From Rugamonas aquatica (lineage in GTDB: Bacteria > Pseudomonadota > Gammaproteobacteria > Burkholderiales > Burkholderiaceae_D), in assembly GCF_009380215.1 (NCBI RefSeq), contig NZ_WHUG01000001.1, positions 558,001-622,000 of the forward strand: a DNA stretch of 64,000 nucleotides. The letters are read 5' to 3'. The notes beneath the pieces are model-generated. The model did not search any database. It saw nothing but the letters and a program-made list of their open reading frames with translations, and was not told the origin of the DNA. The position numbers and the translations under genes were made by a program. Of this stretch, positions 1 to 9,446 are shown in pieces (positions within the stretch are counted from its first letter, which is position 1; each line of letters starts with the position of its first letter).

Positions 1-246
1 CGCCGGAATGATGCGCGGTATCGTATCGAAGGGGATCAGGCGTTCGGTGCCGGCATCGTCGCCATAGACGGCGAAGGTGATGCCGACCCGGCGGAAGGTC
101 AGGTCGGCCTCGGCGCGCTTGCGCTCGATGGTCTCGGCCGGTTGGCGCTGCAGCCAGCCGCAAAACTCGCGGTAGTGTTCGCGGACCTCGGCGCTGGCGT
201 GATGGGCCAGGCCGTCGGCGGTCATTTCGTTGAAGAAGTTAGCCAT
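1..246 (-). CDS. Circularly permuted ATP-grasp family protein, N-terminal part (cut by window edge)
   Basis: Only the first 82 codons are inside the window; the gene continues to the left. The visible protein contains [13 protein letters not shown] followed by [14 protein letters not shown], which is the characteristic N-terminal signature of the bacterial circularly permuted type 2 ATP-grasp family (carboxylate-amine ligase fold). Family members usually sit next to an alpha-E domain protein and a transglutaminase-like protein; those partners would lie outside the window. ATG codons at 255 and 246 are both in frame. The AGGGA sequence abuts the first but is about 10 nt from the second, so I prefer 246. 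The substrate of this family is not established. Confidence 0.85.
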   Translation of the reverse strand, partial: MANFFNEMTADGLAHHASAEVREHYREFCGWLQRQPAETIERKRAEADLTFRRVGITFAVYGDDAGTERLIPFDTIPRIIPA

Positions 247-320
247 GTCGGACATTCCCTGTTGAACACGTTTAACTTCTATCAAGAAACGTGCCAGAGG
301 AAATGCCCTATCCTGGTGCG

Positions 321-1064
321 TTATTCCTTCAGGGCTTGCAGGCGCAGGCGCTCGACCTCGCCGCTGTCGCGCATCTTCTTGAGCACGGCGGACAGGCGCA
401 GGGCCAGCTTTTCATGCTTTTTATTGAGGTAGGCGTAGACGGGTTTGCGCTCCAGCGTGCCGGCCTGGTGGATGCCGGAATGCCTGAACTCTGCGCTTTC
501 CAGCAGGGAATCGACCACCTCGACGTTATCGATGTACACGTCGGTACGGCCGATGGACAGCTTGCGCAAGCCCATTTCGCTGCTGTGTACCGCCGTATAG
601 CCGCCCTGAGGCAACACCTCGGCCAGCCGTTGCTGTACCACCAGATAGCCGAAGCGGTACTCGACCCGGTAGCTGCTGCCGCGCAGCGACTCCCAGCCGT
701 TGTCCAGATGGAGCGTAGGTGTGCGGGCATAGGCCGCGGTGGTCGACGACAACGGCGCCTCCGGTACCCGCATCAGCACAGATTGCAGGTCGCCGTATTC
801 ATAGGCGCGCGTCAGTTCGCCGTCGATGTTGCCGGCGATCGCCTCCACGCTGGCGCGCGCGGCAGGAAAGCTGCGGATCTCCAGCTCCACGCCCAACTGC
901 TGGAACGCTTCCGTGTAGATCAGCCGCAACCAGCGGGCGGCATAGCTGTTGTTCTGCTCCAGTATGCTTGCCATGACGATGCGTGCAGTCTCACCGCCGG
1001 CCTCAGCCTGGCCGGCCGCCAGACCCGCCAGCAACATTACGGTAATGACGCGCCTGCACCGCAT
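321..1064 (-). CDS. Periplasmic solute-binding protein (SBP family 3-like)
   Basis: A 247-residue protein with an N-terminal signal peptide (hydrophobic core [13 protein letters not shown], cleavage near AEA at about residue 22). The rest has the spacing and character of family 3 extracellular solute-binding proteins: a first lobe with [17 protein letters not shown], an RSFPAARA segment, and the second-lobe stretch [21 protein letters not shown] lies 6 nt before the ATG. No permease or ATPase gene is adjacent, which is common for these orphan SBP-like proteins in Oxalobacteraceae; some act as sensory ligand binders. The ligand cannot be told from the sequence. Confidence 0.75.
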   Translation of the reverse strand: MRCRRVITVMLLAGLAAGQAEAGGETARIVMASILEQNNSYAARWLRLIYTEAFQQLGVELEIRSFPAARASVEAIAGNIDGELTRAYEYGDLQSVLMRVPEAPLSSTTAAYARTPTLHLDNGWESLRGSSYRVEYRFGYLVVQQRLAEVLPQGGYTAVHSSEMGLRKLSIGRTDVYIDNVEVVDSLLESAEFRHSGIHQAGTLERKPVYAYLNKKHEKLALRLSAVLKKMRDSGEVERLRLQALKE

Positions 1065-1107
1065 ATACGCCCCTGTCAGCTATCGACCGATGGGGCAGTA
1101 TAACTTG

Positions 1108-2184
1108 TTATTTGGCCAGGTCGATCTGCCAGAAGCCGCTGCTGGTCTCGGTCTTGCGGGCGGCCATGGCCGGCGGCAGGCTGACGTTGAGCGCCGCCAT
1201 GCGGGCCGGGTCGACCATCACCGTCGGTGTTTCCTGGCGCAGGATGGGCATCACGTCCGGCTTGGTGTGGCGCTGCAGGATCTTGGCGGCCTGGTTGCCG
1301 GCCAGCCGGCCGACCTGGGTGAAGTCGGCGCCTACGTACAGCGCCGCACCGGGTACGCGCACCATCGCCAGCGTCACCACCGGCACCTTGTTCTCGATGC
1401 CGAATTCGCCCAGGTCGATGGCCGCCTCGTAGCGGTGCAGGCCGTAGTAGGTGTCCAGCGGCACGGCGAACATCTCGACGCCGCGGCCGGCGCTGTACAG
1501 TTCCTTCAGCGACGGCGCGATGTGGTCGGTCTTGTTCACCAGCCGGGCGCTGACATCCAGGCCCAGCGGCTTGCCGTTGCGGGTCGCCGCCGCCACGTTG
1601 GCGACGCCGTTCTCGTCGTCGGTGTGCACCATGCCGATGCGGTGCACATTGGGGAACACATCCTTGACCAGTTTCAGCGAGTCCGACATGTCGGTGTACA
1701 AGGTGGAGCCGGTCACGCCTTCGCCGGCGTCGACCAGCGACACGCAGCCGGCATCCTCGGGATTGGCCACCGCCGTGAACACCAGCGGAATATGCGCGTC
1801 GGCCAGCATGCCGCGCGCATACTTGGTGGCCGGCGTACCGATGGTCAGCACCAGGTCCGGCTTGGCGTTGACGATGCGGCCGGTCTCCTGGCGGATGCGC
1901 AGCAGCACGCCCAGCTTGCTCCAGAAGCCGCCTTTCTCGACATCGAAATCGATGGCCACGCGGTTGATGCTCAGGTTCTTGCCGGCCACCAGGCCGCTGG
2001 TTTGCAGCGATTTGAGGAAACCGTTGTAGGCTTCCTGATAGGGTTCGATGTCCGTCACCTGCAGCACTTCGACCTTGAAGACGCGGGTATCGTCCATGGT
2101 TTCCGGCGGCAGCGGTTCAAATGCGAGGGAGTTGCCGGCACACAGGGCCAGCGCGAGCAGGGGAATGGCGAGGGATTTTTGCAT
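1108..2184 (-). CDS. ABC transporter substrate-binding protein (TrpX/ABC_sub_bind type)
   Basis: I place the start at 2184 (MQKSLAIPLLALALCAGNSLAF), giving 358 residues beginning with a clear signal peptide; the frame is open further upstream, but that extension has no signal-peptide character. The mature part resembles the ABC_sub_bind (former DUF534) periplasmic proteins, with VLTIGTPATKYARGMLA and PLVFTAVANPEDAG, the typical first-lobe strand and loop motifs. The permease and ATPase that usually follow are absent. The start codon lies 4 nt beyond an inverted repeat that may cover the ribosome-binding region (separate entry). Confidence 0.8.
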   Translation of the reverse strand: MQKSLAIPLLALALCAGNSLAFEPLPPETMDDTRVFKVEVLQVTDIEPYQEAYNGFLKSLQTSGLVAGKNLSINRVAIDFDVEKGGFWSKLGVLLRIRQETGRIVNAKPDLVLTIGTPATKYARGMLADAHIPLVFTAVANPEDAGCVSLVDAGEGVTGSTLYTDMSDSLKLVKDVFPNVHRIGMVHTDDENGVANVAAATRNGKPLGLDVSARLVNKTDHIAPSLKELYSAGRGVEMFAVPLDTYYGLHRYEAAIDLGEFGIENKVPVVTLAMVRVPGAALYVGADFTQVGRLAGNQAAKILQRHTKPDVMPILRQETPTVMVDPARMAALNVSLPPAMAARKTETSSGFWQIDLAK

Positions 2185-2188
2185 GGTG

Positions 2189-2220
2189 GGTCTAATTGCT
2201 GTCGATGCAATAATTAGACC
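2189..2220 (-). promoter_or_regulatory. Inverted repeat just upstream of the substrate-binding protein start
   Basis: GGTCTAATT (2189-2197) and AATTAGACC (2212-2220) form a perfect 9-bp inverted repeat; an inner ATTGC/GCAAT pair extends the possible stem. It ends 4 nt before the ATG at 2184. It could be an operator or an RNA hairpin that masks translation initiation. No poly-U tract follows, so a terminator is unlikely. Confidence 0.45.
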
Positions 2221-2230
2221 AGAGATGCCC

Positions 2231-2261
2231 GTCAGGCATGCCCGCTTTCGCATGCCTTGAC
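2231..2261. other. Stem-loop between PRC-barrel gene and substrate-binding gene
   Basis: GTCAGGCATGC (2231-2241) pairs with GCATGCC (2250-2256) and TTGAC (2257-2261), leaving one bulged T and an 8-nt loop. On the minus strand it lies 31 nt after the PRC-barrel stop codon. No U-run follows in either direction, so it may be a weak terminator or an mRNA-end stabiliser. Confidence 0.4.
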
Positions 2262-2292
2262 GAGCCAATGTGCGCGTTCTGTGGGCCAGTTG

Positions 2293-2814
2293 CTACAGGT
2301 TGCCACTGCCGCTGCCGGGATTGGAACGGCTGCCGCTGTAGCCCGGGTCGCTTTGCAGGTTGCCGCTGCTGCTGCCCATCACGCTGCCGCTGGCGGTGCG
2401 GGCGCCCGGCACGTTCTGCTGGGTGCCGTAGAAGTCGTGGATCTGGGTGCTGAACTCGGTGCTGGCCATGTCCGGCCAGTTGTCCTTGTTGAAGCCGGGC
2501 GCGTTTTTCAGGTGGTCCTTGGATACATCCAGCAGGAAACGCTTGTTGACGGTGTCCAGTTGCAGCGCCTGCCACGGCACGGCGAACAGCTTGTCGCCCA
2601 TGCCCAGCCAGCCGCCGAAGGACAGCACCGCATAGGCCACCTGGCCCTGGCGCATGTCCAGCATGATTTCCTTGATGTCGCCCAGGTCTTCGTCCTGGTG
2701 GTTGTAGACGTCTTCACCGATCAGCGTGTCGGCGCCCATCAGGCGCGGGCCGGGGCCGCTGTTGTCGGAGGTGTCGCTGTAAATGCCATACGTATCGCGG
2801 TCTAGATAGCTCAT
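2293..2814 (-). CDS. PRC-barrel domain protein
   Basis: A 173-residue soluble protein. Residues about 28-110 form a PRC-barrel: LMGADTLIGEDVYNHQDEDLGDIKEIMLD, then AYAVLSFGGWLGMGDKLFAVPW. In stress-related bacterial proteins this fold is a small beta-barrel that binds proteins or RNA. The C-terminal 40 residues are low-complexity Ser/Gly/Asn. The start at 2814 (MSYLDRD) is favoured because GGAG lies about 6-9 nt upstream; the frame is open another 17 codons. The exact role is unknown. Confidence 0.85.
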   Translation of the reverse strand: MSYLDRDTYGIYSDTSDNSGPGPRLMGADTLIGEDVYNHQDEDLGDIKEIMLDMRQGQVAYAVLSFGGWLGMGDKLFAVPWQALQLDTVNKRFLLDVSKDHLKNAPGFNKDNWPDMASTEFSTQIHDFYGTQQNVPGARTASGSVMGSSSGNLQSDPGYSGSRSNPGSGSGNL

Positions 2815-2954
2815 GGTGGTCTCCAGATGGTGAGTTTGGTCCCGCGTTCGATAACGCGGTGACAAGGCTCATCATGCTTGGAGCGCTGCCGTACAGGTAT
2901 AGGTGCGCGTGCGGTGTCGGTGTAGGACAGTGCTGAGTTCCTGGGGAACCAAAC

Positions 2955-4433
2955 TCAGACAGCCACGGCCGCCGGGGACACCACGCGGTTGCGGCCTTCG
3001 CGCTTGGCCTGATAGAGCGCGCTGTCGCTGCGTTCGATCCACGCGTCATGCGAGCTTTCCTCCGCATCAAACAGCGCGATGCCCACGCTGACCGTGAAGT
3101 GGAAGGGGCCATGCTCGCTCGGCACCGGGATGGCCGCCACGCTGGTGCGCAGCCGTTCGGCAAAGGTGTAGGCGCCTTCGGCATCGGCTTGCGGCAGGAT
3201 GATGAGGAACTCTTCGCCGCCATACCGGCAGGCGCTGTCGATCTCGCGTGACAGGGCGCGGATCTCCGACGCCAGGATGCGGATCGCCTCGTCGCCGGTC
3301 GGATGGCCGTGGCGGTCGTTGATCTGCTTGAAATGGTCGATGTCTATCATCACCAGCGCCGCCTGCAGGCCCAGCCGCTGGGCCCGCTGCCATTCCGAAG
3401 CGATACGTTCGTCCGCCACGCGGCGGTTGTGCAGGCCGGTCAGGCTGTCGGTGCCGGCCAGCAGGTACAGCCGCTGGTTGGCATGGCGCAGGTCGCTCAG
3501 CAGCTTGTTGGTCAGCGTCTGCCAGTGGATGAACATGTGGTAGCCGAAGAAGGCGATGAACACGATAATCAGCGCGAACACCCAATAGAAAGCCCAGGTC
3601 GTGTCCCGCGCCACGTCCAGCGAGCGCGCCAACGCCGCAGGAATGCCGGCCGCCTGCACTTGCAGCAGATTGTCGGCCAGTTTCAGCGTGACGAAACCGT
3701 AGACCAGCACGCCGATGGCGACACAGCCCAGCAGCCGCAGCACCGAGCCGCGCGGATCGGCGCCGGCATCGACCAGCAATTGCGGCCGCGCGTGCTGCCA
3801 GCGCTCCAGGCGCGGCCACAATACGGCCATCACCGGCGCACTGAGGAACACGCTTTGCAGGAAGGCGCCCAGCCACCAGCCTTGCCAGATCGGCAGCAGG
3901 GCGGTCGAATCGATGCGATTGGTGTAGCACCAGACCAGCGCACCGCTGGAACTGAAGATGGCGGCCACGAATGAAAGCTGCACGTAGAACAGCATCGCGC
4001 CGATACTGGTCAGGTTGCGGCTGATGGCGATCGCCCGGTAGCCCAGGCCCATGACGGCGAAACCAAGCGGATTGGCCGCGCTGAACATCAGCGCCCACGG
4101 CAACGGCATGCCGCCGTACAGGGACAGCGTCAGGGTCGCAAGGTAGGCGGGAATCGCGCCCCACCACCAGCCGCAGGTCAGCGTCCACAGCAGGCAGATC
4201 ACCAGCGGCGGATAGACGGTGATGTACAGCTCAGCCCCGCCAAGCTGTACCGGCAGGCCCGACCACTTGTAGATCACCGAAGCCAGCCCCAGCCCGATAC
4301 TGGCGGCCAGCGACGCCAGCCACAATGCCGTAATGGACAGCTTCTCGCGCCGATCGCCGTGACGGAACAACCGCCGTATCGACACCGCGCGCGCCATCTG
4401 TGGGAGGTCAATGGACGGCTGGGTGTTTCTCAT
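2955..4433 (-). CDS. Membrane-bound diguanylate cyclase (MASE1-like sensor plus GGDEF)
   Basis: A 492-residue protein with about eight hydrophobic segments in residues 32-300, resembling a MASE1-type integral-membrane sensor, followed by a GGDEF domain (about 325-485). The active-site motif is GGEEF at 405-409, preceded five residues earlier by RxxD (R396-D399), the inhibitory I-site, so the enzyme should make cyclic di-GMP from two GTP and be product-inhibited. DSLTGLHNRR marks the domain start and DIDHFKQINDRHGHPTGD contains the metal-binding Asp. It stands alone; the signal sensed is unknown. Confidence 0.92.
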   Translation of the reverse strand: MRNTQPSIDLPQMARAVSIRRLFRHGDRREKLSITALWLASLAASIGLGLASVIYKWSGLPVQLGGAELYITVYPPLVICLLWTLTCGWWWGAIPAYLATLTLSLYGGMPLPWALMFSAANPLGFAVMGLGYRAIAISRNLTSIGAMLFYVQLSFVAAIFSSSGALVWCYTNRIDSTALLPIWQGWWLGAFLQSVFLSAPVMAVLWPRLERWQHARPQLLVDAGADPRGSVLRLLGCVAIGVLVYGFVTLKLADNLLQVQAAGIPAALARSLDVARDTTWAFYWVFALIIVFIAFFGYHMFIHWQTLTNKLLSDLRHANQRLYLLAGTDSLTGLHNRRVADERIASEWQRAQRLGLQAALVMIDIDHFKQINDRHGHPTGDEAIRILASEIRALSREIDSACRYGGEEFLIILPQADAEGAYTFAERLRTSVAAIPVPSEHGPFHFTVSVGIALFDAEESSHDAWIERSDSALYQAKREGRNRVVSPAAVAV

Positions 4434-4484
4434 GGGGAAATCCTAGTTGCATACAGGATTGTACCGCGAGGAAATGTCCAGCCG

Positions 4485-5855
4485 CTACGTTTGACCGGAG
4501 ATAGCAGCTTTCTGTCGCAAAATGGACGGAAAAGCGCGTTGCGGGCAGTCATTCCGCTCGCAAACCTTACATCCGTTGCCAATCGGCGTGGCGACATCGG
4601 GATTGGCCAGATCCAGACCCTTGGCATACACCATGCGATGCGCCTGGCTGATATCGCAGCCAAGGGCGATGGCAAAGGACTTGCCCGGCGCCATGAATCC
4701 GGCCGGGCCGCTGCTGACCTGGCGCGCGATCCACAAATGCGTGCTGCCGTCCGGCATGCGGGCGACCTGGCGCAGCACCTGGCCGGGCAGACTGAAGGCC
4801 TCATACACCACCCACAGCGGACAAGTGCCGCCCGCGCGGGAAAAGTGGAAAGCCGCCGCCGACTGCCGTTTGGAGATATTGCCGGCCCGGTCCACGCGCA
4901 CGAAGAACACCGGCAAGCCCGCAAACCCCGGCCGCTGCATCGTGCTCAGCCGATGGCAAACCGCCTCGAAGCCCACGCCGAACTGTCCGGCCAGCAGCTC
5001 GATATCGTAGGCGCAGGCCTCGGCCGCCTGTAGAAAACGCCGGTAGGGCAGGCGCACAGCCCCGGCGAAATAGTTGGACAGGGCCAGCCGGGCGCCGTCG
5101 CGCGTGGCGTCGCTGGAAAACGACGCGGCCTGCACCAGCGACTCGATCACGCCCGGCAGTTCCAGCAAGCCTAGCTGAGCCGCCATTTGAAACGCCCGCT
5201 GGCTTTCGCTGATCGTATCGGGCAGCCACAGCAGTTTTTGAACGGCGTCGTAGCGGCGCCGCGCCAGCGCTGGGCCTGATTGATGCGAAGCCAGCACCGT
5301 CACGCCGTGCCGCTCCGCCAGCCGTTGCTGCAAGGCAGCCGCGCTGGCGTCGACGATCAGCTCGGCTGCCTGGTCCAGTTCGTCGATATAGTTCTGCCGC
5401 TGGTTCAGATAATCGCGTACTTCCTCGTCCACCGAGGGCGGCGCCACGCTGATGCCGCGGTTGCCGTCGTCAAACTGCGATTCCAGCGCCGCCGCCCGCT
5501 CGGCAGCCATGCGGTAGCGGCTTTGCATCTGCACGACGGCGCGCGCCACGCCCGGCATGTTTTCCACCAGCGTCTTCAGCTCGGCCAGCGAGGTATCGGC
5601 ATCGGGCAACTCGCTGAAGGCATCGCGCAGGTCGGCCACCAGCCCGGCGCTGTCGTGCTCCGAGAAAATCTGCGGGTCGACGCCCAGCACCGCGCCTACG
5701 CGCAACAGGATGGACACGGTCAATGGCCGCTGGTTGCGCTCGATCTGGTTCAGATAGCTCGGCGAAATGTCGAGCATCTTGGCCAGCGCGGCCTGGGTCA
5801 GCTTGCGTTCCTCGCGCAGGCGTTGCAAGCGCACGCCCATGAATACTTTAGACAT
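4485..5855 (-). CDS. ScfR/RamB-type short-chain fatty acyl transcriptional regulator
   Basis: A 456-residue regulator. Residues about 5-65 are an XRE-type helix-turn-helix (LQRLREERKLTQAALAKM, then ISPSYLNQIERNQRPLT). The middle is an ImmA/IrrE-like region and the C-terminus a DUF2083 region ending with the Cys-rich IGNGCKVCERNDCPQRAFP, typical of the short-chain acyl-CoA regulator family that includes RamB and PrpC-type regulators. It is divergent from the valine catabolic operon starting at 5996, so it probably controls that operon in response to acyl-CoA intermediates. The start at 5855 matches the family N-terminus; an ATG at 5894 is less likely. Confidence 0.88.
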   Translation of the reverse strand: MSKVFMGVRLQRLREERKLTQAALAKMLDISPSYLNQIERNQRPLTVSILLRVGAVLGVDPQIFSEHDSAGLVADLRDAFSELPDADTSLAELKTLVENMPGVARAVVQMQSRYRMAAERAAALESQFDDGNRGISVAPPSVDEEVRDYLNQRQNYIDELDQAAELIVDASAAALQQRLAERHGVTVLASHQSGPALARRRYDAVQKLLWLPDTISESQRAFQMAAQLGLLELPGVIESLVQAASFSSDATRDGARLALSNYFAGAVRLPYRRFLQAAEACAYDIELLAGQFGVGFEAVCHRLSTMQRPGFAGLPVFFVRVDRAGNISKRQSAAAFHFSRAGGTCPLWVVYEAFSLPGQVLRQVARMPDGSTHLWIARQVSSGPAGFMAPGKSFAIALGCDISQAHRMVYAKGLDLANPDVATPIGNGCKVCERNDCPQRAFPSILRQKAAISGQT

Positions 5856-5995
5856 CTTCGCAACCTTCGCAATTTTGCGGCAAAGACTTCGCAATTCCTC
5901 GCATTTTTACGTCTTTACTCACGTTTTCAATAAGCGAATAATGCAAATAATTAGCAAAATAAGCAAGCTTACGATAAACCAAGAGGAGACCGACG
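5856..5995. promoter_or_regulatory. Divergent control region between the ScfR-type regulator and mmsA
   Basis: This 140-bp AT-richer gap contains three copies of CTTCGCAA (5856-5863, 5865-5872, 5887-5894), an odd palindrome TTTGC-G-GCAAA (5874-5884) and two more GCAAA half-sites (5943-5947, 5954-5958). RamB-like regulators are known to bind TTTGC/GCAAA-type sequences, so this is a likely operator for the adjacent regulator. AAGAGGAG at about 5980 is the mmsA ribosome-binding site. Confidence 0.55.
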
Positions 5996-7498
5996 ATGAC
6001 ACAAGCTATTCCTACCGTACCCCTGCTGATCAATGGCGAATGGGTAGAATCCCGCACCACCGTATGGCGCGACGTCGTCAATCCGGCCACCCAGGAAGTG
6101 CTGGCACGCGTGCCTTTCGCCACCGCCGAGGAAGTCGCCCAGGCGGTCTCCGCCGGCCAGCGCGCCTTCAAAACCTGGCGCAAGACGCCGATCGGCGCCC
6201 GCGCCCGCATCTTCCTCAAATACCAGCAGCTGATCCGCGAAAATATGGGCGACCTGGCCGCCACGCTGACCGCCGAACAGGGCAAGACTCTGCTGGACGC
6301 CGAAGGCGACGTCTTCCGCGGCCTGGAAGTGGTCGAACACGCCGCCAACATCGGCACCCTGCAAATGGGCGAGTTCGCGCAGAACGTGGCCGGCGGCGTC
6401 GACACCTACAGCGTGCTGCAACCGCTGGGCGTGTGCGCCGGCATCACCCCGTTCAACTTCCCGGCGATGATACCGCTGTGGATGTTCCCGATGGCCATCG
6501 CCTGCGGCAACACCTTCGTGTTGAAACCGTCCGAGCAAGACCCGCTGGTGACGGTCAAGCTGGTCAAGCTGGCGCTGGAAGCCGGCGTACCGGCCGGCGT
6601 GCTGAACGTGGTGCACGGCGGCGAGGACGTGGTCAACGCCCTGTGCGACCATCCCGATATCCGCGCTGTCTCCTTCGTCGGCTCCAGCCACGTGGGCAAG
6701 CATGTGTACCAGCGCGCAACGCTGGCCGGCAAACGCGCCCAATGCATGATGGGCGCCAAGAACCACGCCGTGGTACTGCCGGACGCCAACAAGGAACAAA
6801 CCCTGAACCAGCTGCTGGGCGCAGGCTTCGGCGCCGCCGGCCAGCGCTGCATGGCGGCTTCGGTCGCGGTGCTGGTGGGCGAGGCCCGCGCCTGGCTGCC
6901 GGAGCTGGTGGAAAAAGCCGCCGCGCTGTCGGTCGGCGCCGGCAAGGACAATCCCGACCTGGGTCCGGTCATCTCCTGCGCCGCCAAGGAACGCGTGCTG
7001 GCGCTGGTGGCCAAGGGCCTGGAGCAGGGCGCCACGCTGGCGCTGGACGGCCGCAACGTCCAGGTCGACGGCTACCCGAAAGGCAACTTCATCGCACCAA
7101 CCATCCTGTCCGGCGTCAAGCCAGGCATGGCGGTGTACGACCAGGAGATCTTTGGCCCCGTGCTGATCGTGGTCGAGGCCGACACGCTGGACGAGGCCAT
7201 CGCCTTGGTCAATTCCAACCCCAACGGCAACGGCACCGCGCTGTTCACGCAAAGCGGCGCGGCAGCTCGCAAGTTCCAGGAAGACATCGATGTCGGCCAG
7301 GTCGGCATCAACGTGCCGATTCCGGTGCCAGTCCCGCTGTTCAGCTTTACCGGCTCGCGCGGCTCCAAGCTGGGCGACCTGGGCCCGTACGGCAAGCAGG
7401 TGGTGCTGTTCTACACCCAGACCCAGACCATCACCCAGCGCTGGTTCGCGGATGCGGCGTCGGTCGGTCAGGTCAACACCACCATCAGCCTGAAGTAA
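5996..7498 (+). CDS. mmsA: CoA-acylating methylmalonate-semialdehyde dehydrogenase
   Basis: A 500-residue aldehyde dehydrogenase family enzyme. It oxidises methylmalonate semialdehyde to propionyl-CoA with NAD and CoA, the last step of valine and of part of thymine breakdown. The catalytic cysteine is C285 in [11 protein letters not shown], and the MmsA-specific [14 protein letters not shown] stretch lies at about 152-165. A strong ribosome-binding site precedes the ATG. It heads a tightly spaced operon (5-bp gap to the acyl-CoA dehydrogenase) that contains the whole isobutyryl-CoA to propionyl-CoA route. Confidence 0.95.
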   Translation: MTQAIPTVPLLINGEWVESRTTVWRDVVNPATQEVLARVPFATAEEVAQAVSAGQRAFKTWRKTPIGARARIFLKYQQLIRENMGDLAATLTAEQGKTLLDAEGDVFRGLEVVEHAANIGTLQMGEFAQNVAGGVDTYSVLQPLGVCAGITPFNFPAMIPLWMFPMAIACGNTFVLKPSEQDPLVTVKLVKLALEAGVPAGVLNVVHGGEDVVNALCDHPDIRAVSFVGSSHVGKHVYQRATLAGKRAQCMMGAKNHAVVLPDANKEQTLNQLLGAGFGAAGQRCMAASVAVLVGEARAWLPELVEKAAALSVGAGKDNPDLGPVISCAAKERVLALVAKGLEQGATLALDGRNVQVDGYPKGNFIAPTILSGVKPGMAVYDQEIFGPVLIVVEADTLDEAIALVNSNPNGNGTALFTQSGAAARKFQEDIDVGQVGINVPIPVPVPLFSFTGSRGSKLGDLGPYGKQVVLFYTQTQTITQRWFADAASVGQVNTTISLK

Positions 7499-7503
7499 CG
7501 ATC

Positions 7504-8664
7504 ATGGACTTCGCGCTCAACGAAGAGCAGCGGGCATTCCAGCAGGCGGCGCGCGAGTTTGCCGAGGGCGAACTCACCCCCAACGCCGCCCGCTGGGACG
7601 CCGACGGCTACTTCTGCCGCGACGCACTCGCCAAGGCCGGCGAGCTGGGCTTCTGCGGCCTGTACACGCCGCAGCACCTGGGCGGGCTGGGCCTGTCGCG
7701 GCTGGAGGCAGCCATCATCTTCGAGGAACTGGCCGCAGGCTGCACCTCCACCACCGCCTACCTGTCCATCCACAACATGGCGACCTGGATGGTGGCGCGC
7801 TGGGGCAGCCAGGCCCTGTGCGAGCAATGGGTGCCGCGTTTGGCAAGCGGCCAGGCGCTGGCCAGCTACTGCCTGACCGAAGCCCAAGCCGGTTCGGACG
7901 CAGCCTCGCTGCGCACCCGCGCCGAACGCCAGGGCGAACGTTACGTGCTCAACGGCAGCAAGGCCTTCATCTCCGGCGCCGGCAGCACCGACCTGCTGGT
8001 GGTGATGGCGCGCACCGGCATCGATGGCGCGTCCGGCATCTCCGCCTTCGCGATCCCGGCCGACACGCCGGGTATCAGCTTCGGCAAGAACGAAGAGAAG
8101 ATGGGCTGGAAAAGCCAGCCCACCTGCGCCATCCACTTCGACAACGTCGTCGTCCCGGCCGCCAACCTGCTGGGCGAGGAAGGCCAGGGCTTTGCGATTG
8201 CGATGAAGGGACTGGACGGCGGCCGCATCAACATCGCCGCCTGTTCGGTCGGCACGGCGCAGGCGGCACTGGCACGGGCGGGCAGCCACATCAAGGAGCG
8301 CATCCAGTTCGGTCGCGAGCTGGCGCAGTTCCAGGCCTTGCAGTTCAAGCTGGCCGACATGGTGACGGAACTGGTGGCCGCGCGCCAGATGGTGCGGCTG
8401 GCCGCGTGGAAGCTGGATCAGGAAAGCCCGGACGCCAGCGTCTACTGCGCCATGGCGAAACGGTTTGCCACCGACGCCGGCTTCACCGTCGCCAACGATG
8501 CGCTGCAACTGCACGGCGGCTACGGCTACATCCGCGAGTATCCGCTGGAGCGCCACGTGCGCGACACGCGGGTGCATCAAATTCTTGAAGGTACCAACGA
8601 AATCATGCGTCTCATCGTCGGCAGGGCTATCCTGCGCGAGGGCGCCACGGAGAACATCAAATGA
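7504..8664 (+). CDS. Acyl-CoA dehydrogenase, probably isobutyryl-CoA dehydrogenase
   Basis: A 386-residue flavoprotein of the acyl-CoA dehydrogenase family. CLTEAQAGSDAASLRTRAE is the substrate/FAD signature, and ILEGTNEIMR near the C-terminus holds the usual catalytic glutamate. In this operon the expected reaction is isobutyryl-CoA to methacrylyl-CoA, with electrons going to ETF. The frame is open far upstream through mmsA in another phase, but the real start is the ATG at 7504, 5 bp after the mmsA stop. Its stop overlaps the next start as ATGA. Confidence 0.92.
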   Translation: MDFALNEEQRAFQQAAREFAEGELTPNAARWDADGYFCRDALAKAGELGFCGLYTPQHLGGLGLSRLEAAIIFEELAAGCTSTTAYLSIHNMATWMVARWGSQALCEQWVPRLASGQALASYCLTEAQAGSDAASLRTRAERQGERYVLNGSKAFISGAGSTDLLVVMARTGIDGASGISAFAIPADTPGISFGKNEEKMGWKSQPTCAIHFDNVVVPAANLLGEEGQGFAIAMKGLDGGRINIAACSVGTAQAALARAGSHIKERIQFGRELAQFQALQFKLADMVTELVAARQMVRLAAWKLDQESPDASVYCAMAKRFATDAGFTVANDALQLHGGYGYIREYPLERHVRDTRVHQILEGTNEIMRLIVGRAILREGATENIK

Positions 8665-9446
8665 ACAAAACCTACGCAAATCTGCAAGTGGAACGGCGCC
8701 AGCACACGGCCGTGGTCACGCTCGACAACCCGCCAGCCCACACCTGGACGCTGGACAGCCTGTCAGCCCTGGCCGAACTGGTGGCCGACCTGAACAACGA
8801 GCGCGATATCTACGCGCTGGTCATCACCGGCGGCGGCGCCAAGTTCTTCTCGGCCGGCGCCGACCTGAAACTGTTTGCCGACGGCGACAAGGCCGTGGCC
8901 CGCGCCATGGCGCAACGCTTTGGCGCCGCGTTCGAAGCGCTGTCCGGTTTCCGTGGCGTCAGCATTGCCGCCATCAACGGCTACGCCATGGGCGGCGGCC
9001 TGGAGTGCGCGCTGGCCTGCGACATCCGCATCGCCGAAGAGCACGCGCAGATGGCTTTGCCGGAAGCGGCGGTCGGCCTGCTGCCATGCGCCGGCGGCTC
9101 GCAACTGCTGTCGTGGCTGGTTGGCGAAGGCTGGGCCAAGCGCATGATCTTGTGTGGCGAGCGTATCGATGCACAGCGCGCCTTGTCCATCGGACTGGTT
9201 GAAGAAGTCGTCGCCAGCGGCACCGCGCTGGACGCGGCGCTGGCCCTGGCTGAAAAATCATGGCGCCAGAGCCCGAGCAGCGTCACCGCTTGCAAGGCGC
9301 TGATTCAGGGCGCGCGCAGCCTGCCGCCGCAGCACATGCTGCCGCAGGAACGCGAGCGCTTCGTCGACCTGTTCGACACCCAGGACCAGAAAGAGGGCGT
9401 GCAAGCCTTCCTCGAAAAACGTACCGCACGGTGGTCCAATGCGTGA
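8661..9446 (+). CDS. Enoyl-CoA hydratase (methacrylyl-CoA hydration)
   Basis: A 261-residue crotonase-fold protein. The oxyanion-hole segments are FFSAGADLKLF (about 61-71) and NGYAMGGGLECALACDIRIA (about 107-126), and the second catalytic region is MALPEAAVGLLPCAGG. In this position it most likely hydrates methacrylyl-CoA to 3-hydroxyisobutyryl-CoA. It overlaps the upstream gene by 4 nt and the downstream one by 8 nt, indicating translational coupling. Confidence 0.9.
   Translation: MNKTYANLQVERRQHTAVVTLDNPPAHTWTLDSLSALAELVADLNNERDIYALVITGGGAKFFSAGADLKLFADGDKAVARAMAQRFGAAFEALSGFRGVSIAAINGYAMGGGLECALACDIRIAEEHAQMALPEAAVGLLPCAGGSQLLSWLVGEGWAKRMILCGERIDAQRALSIGLVEEVVASGTALDAALALAEKSWRQSPSSVTACKALIQGARSLPPQHMLPQERERFVDLFDTQDQKEGVQAFLEKRTARWSNA

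Noticed and set aside
5767-7503. In-frame upstream extension of the acyl-CoA dehydrogenase through mmsA
   Set aside because: Different phase of mmsA with Arg/Gly-rich nonsense; the dehydrogenase fold begins at ATG 7504.
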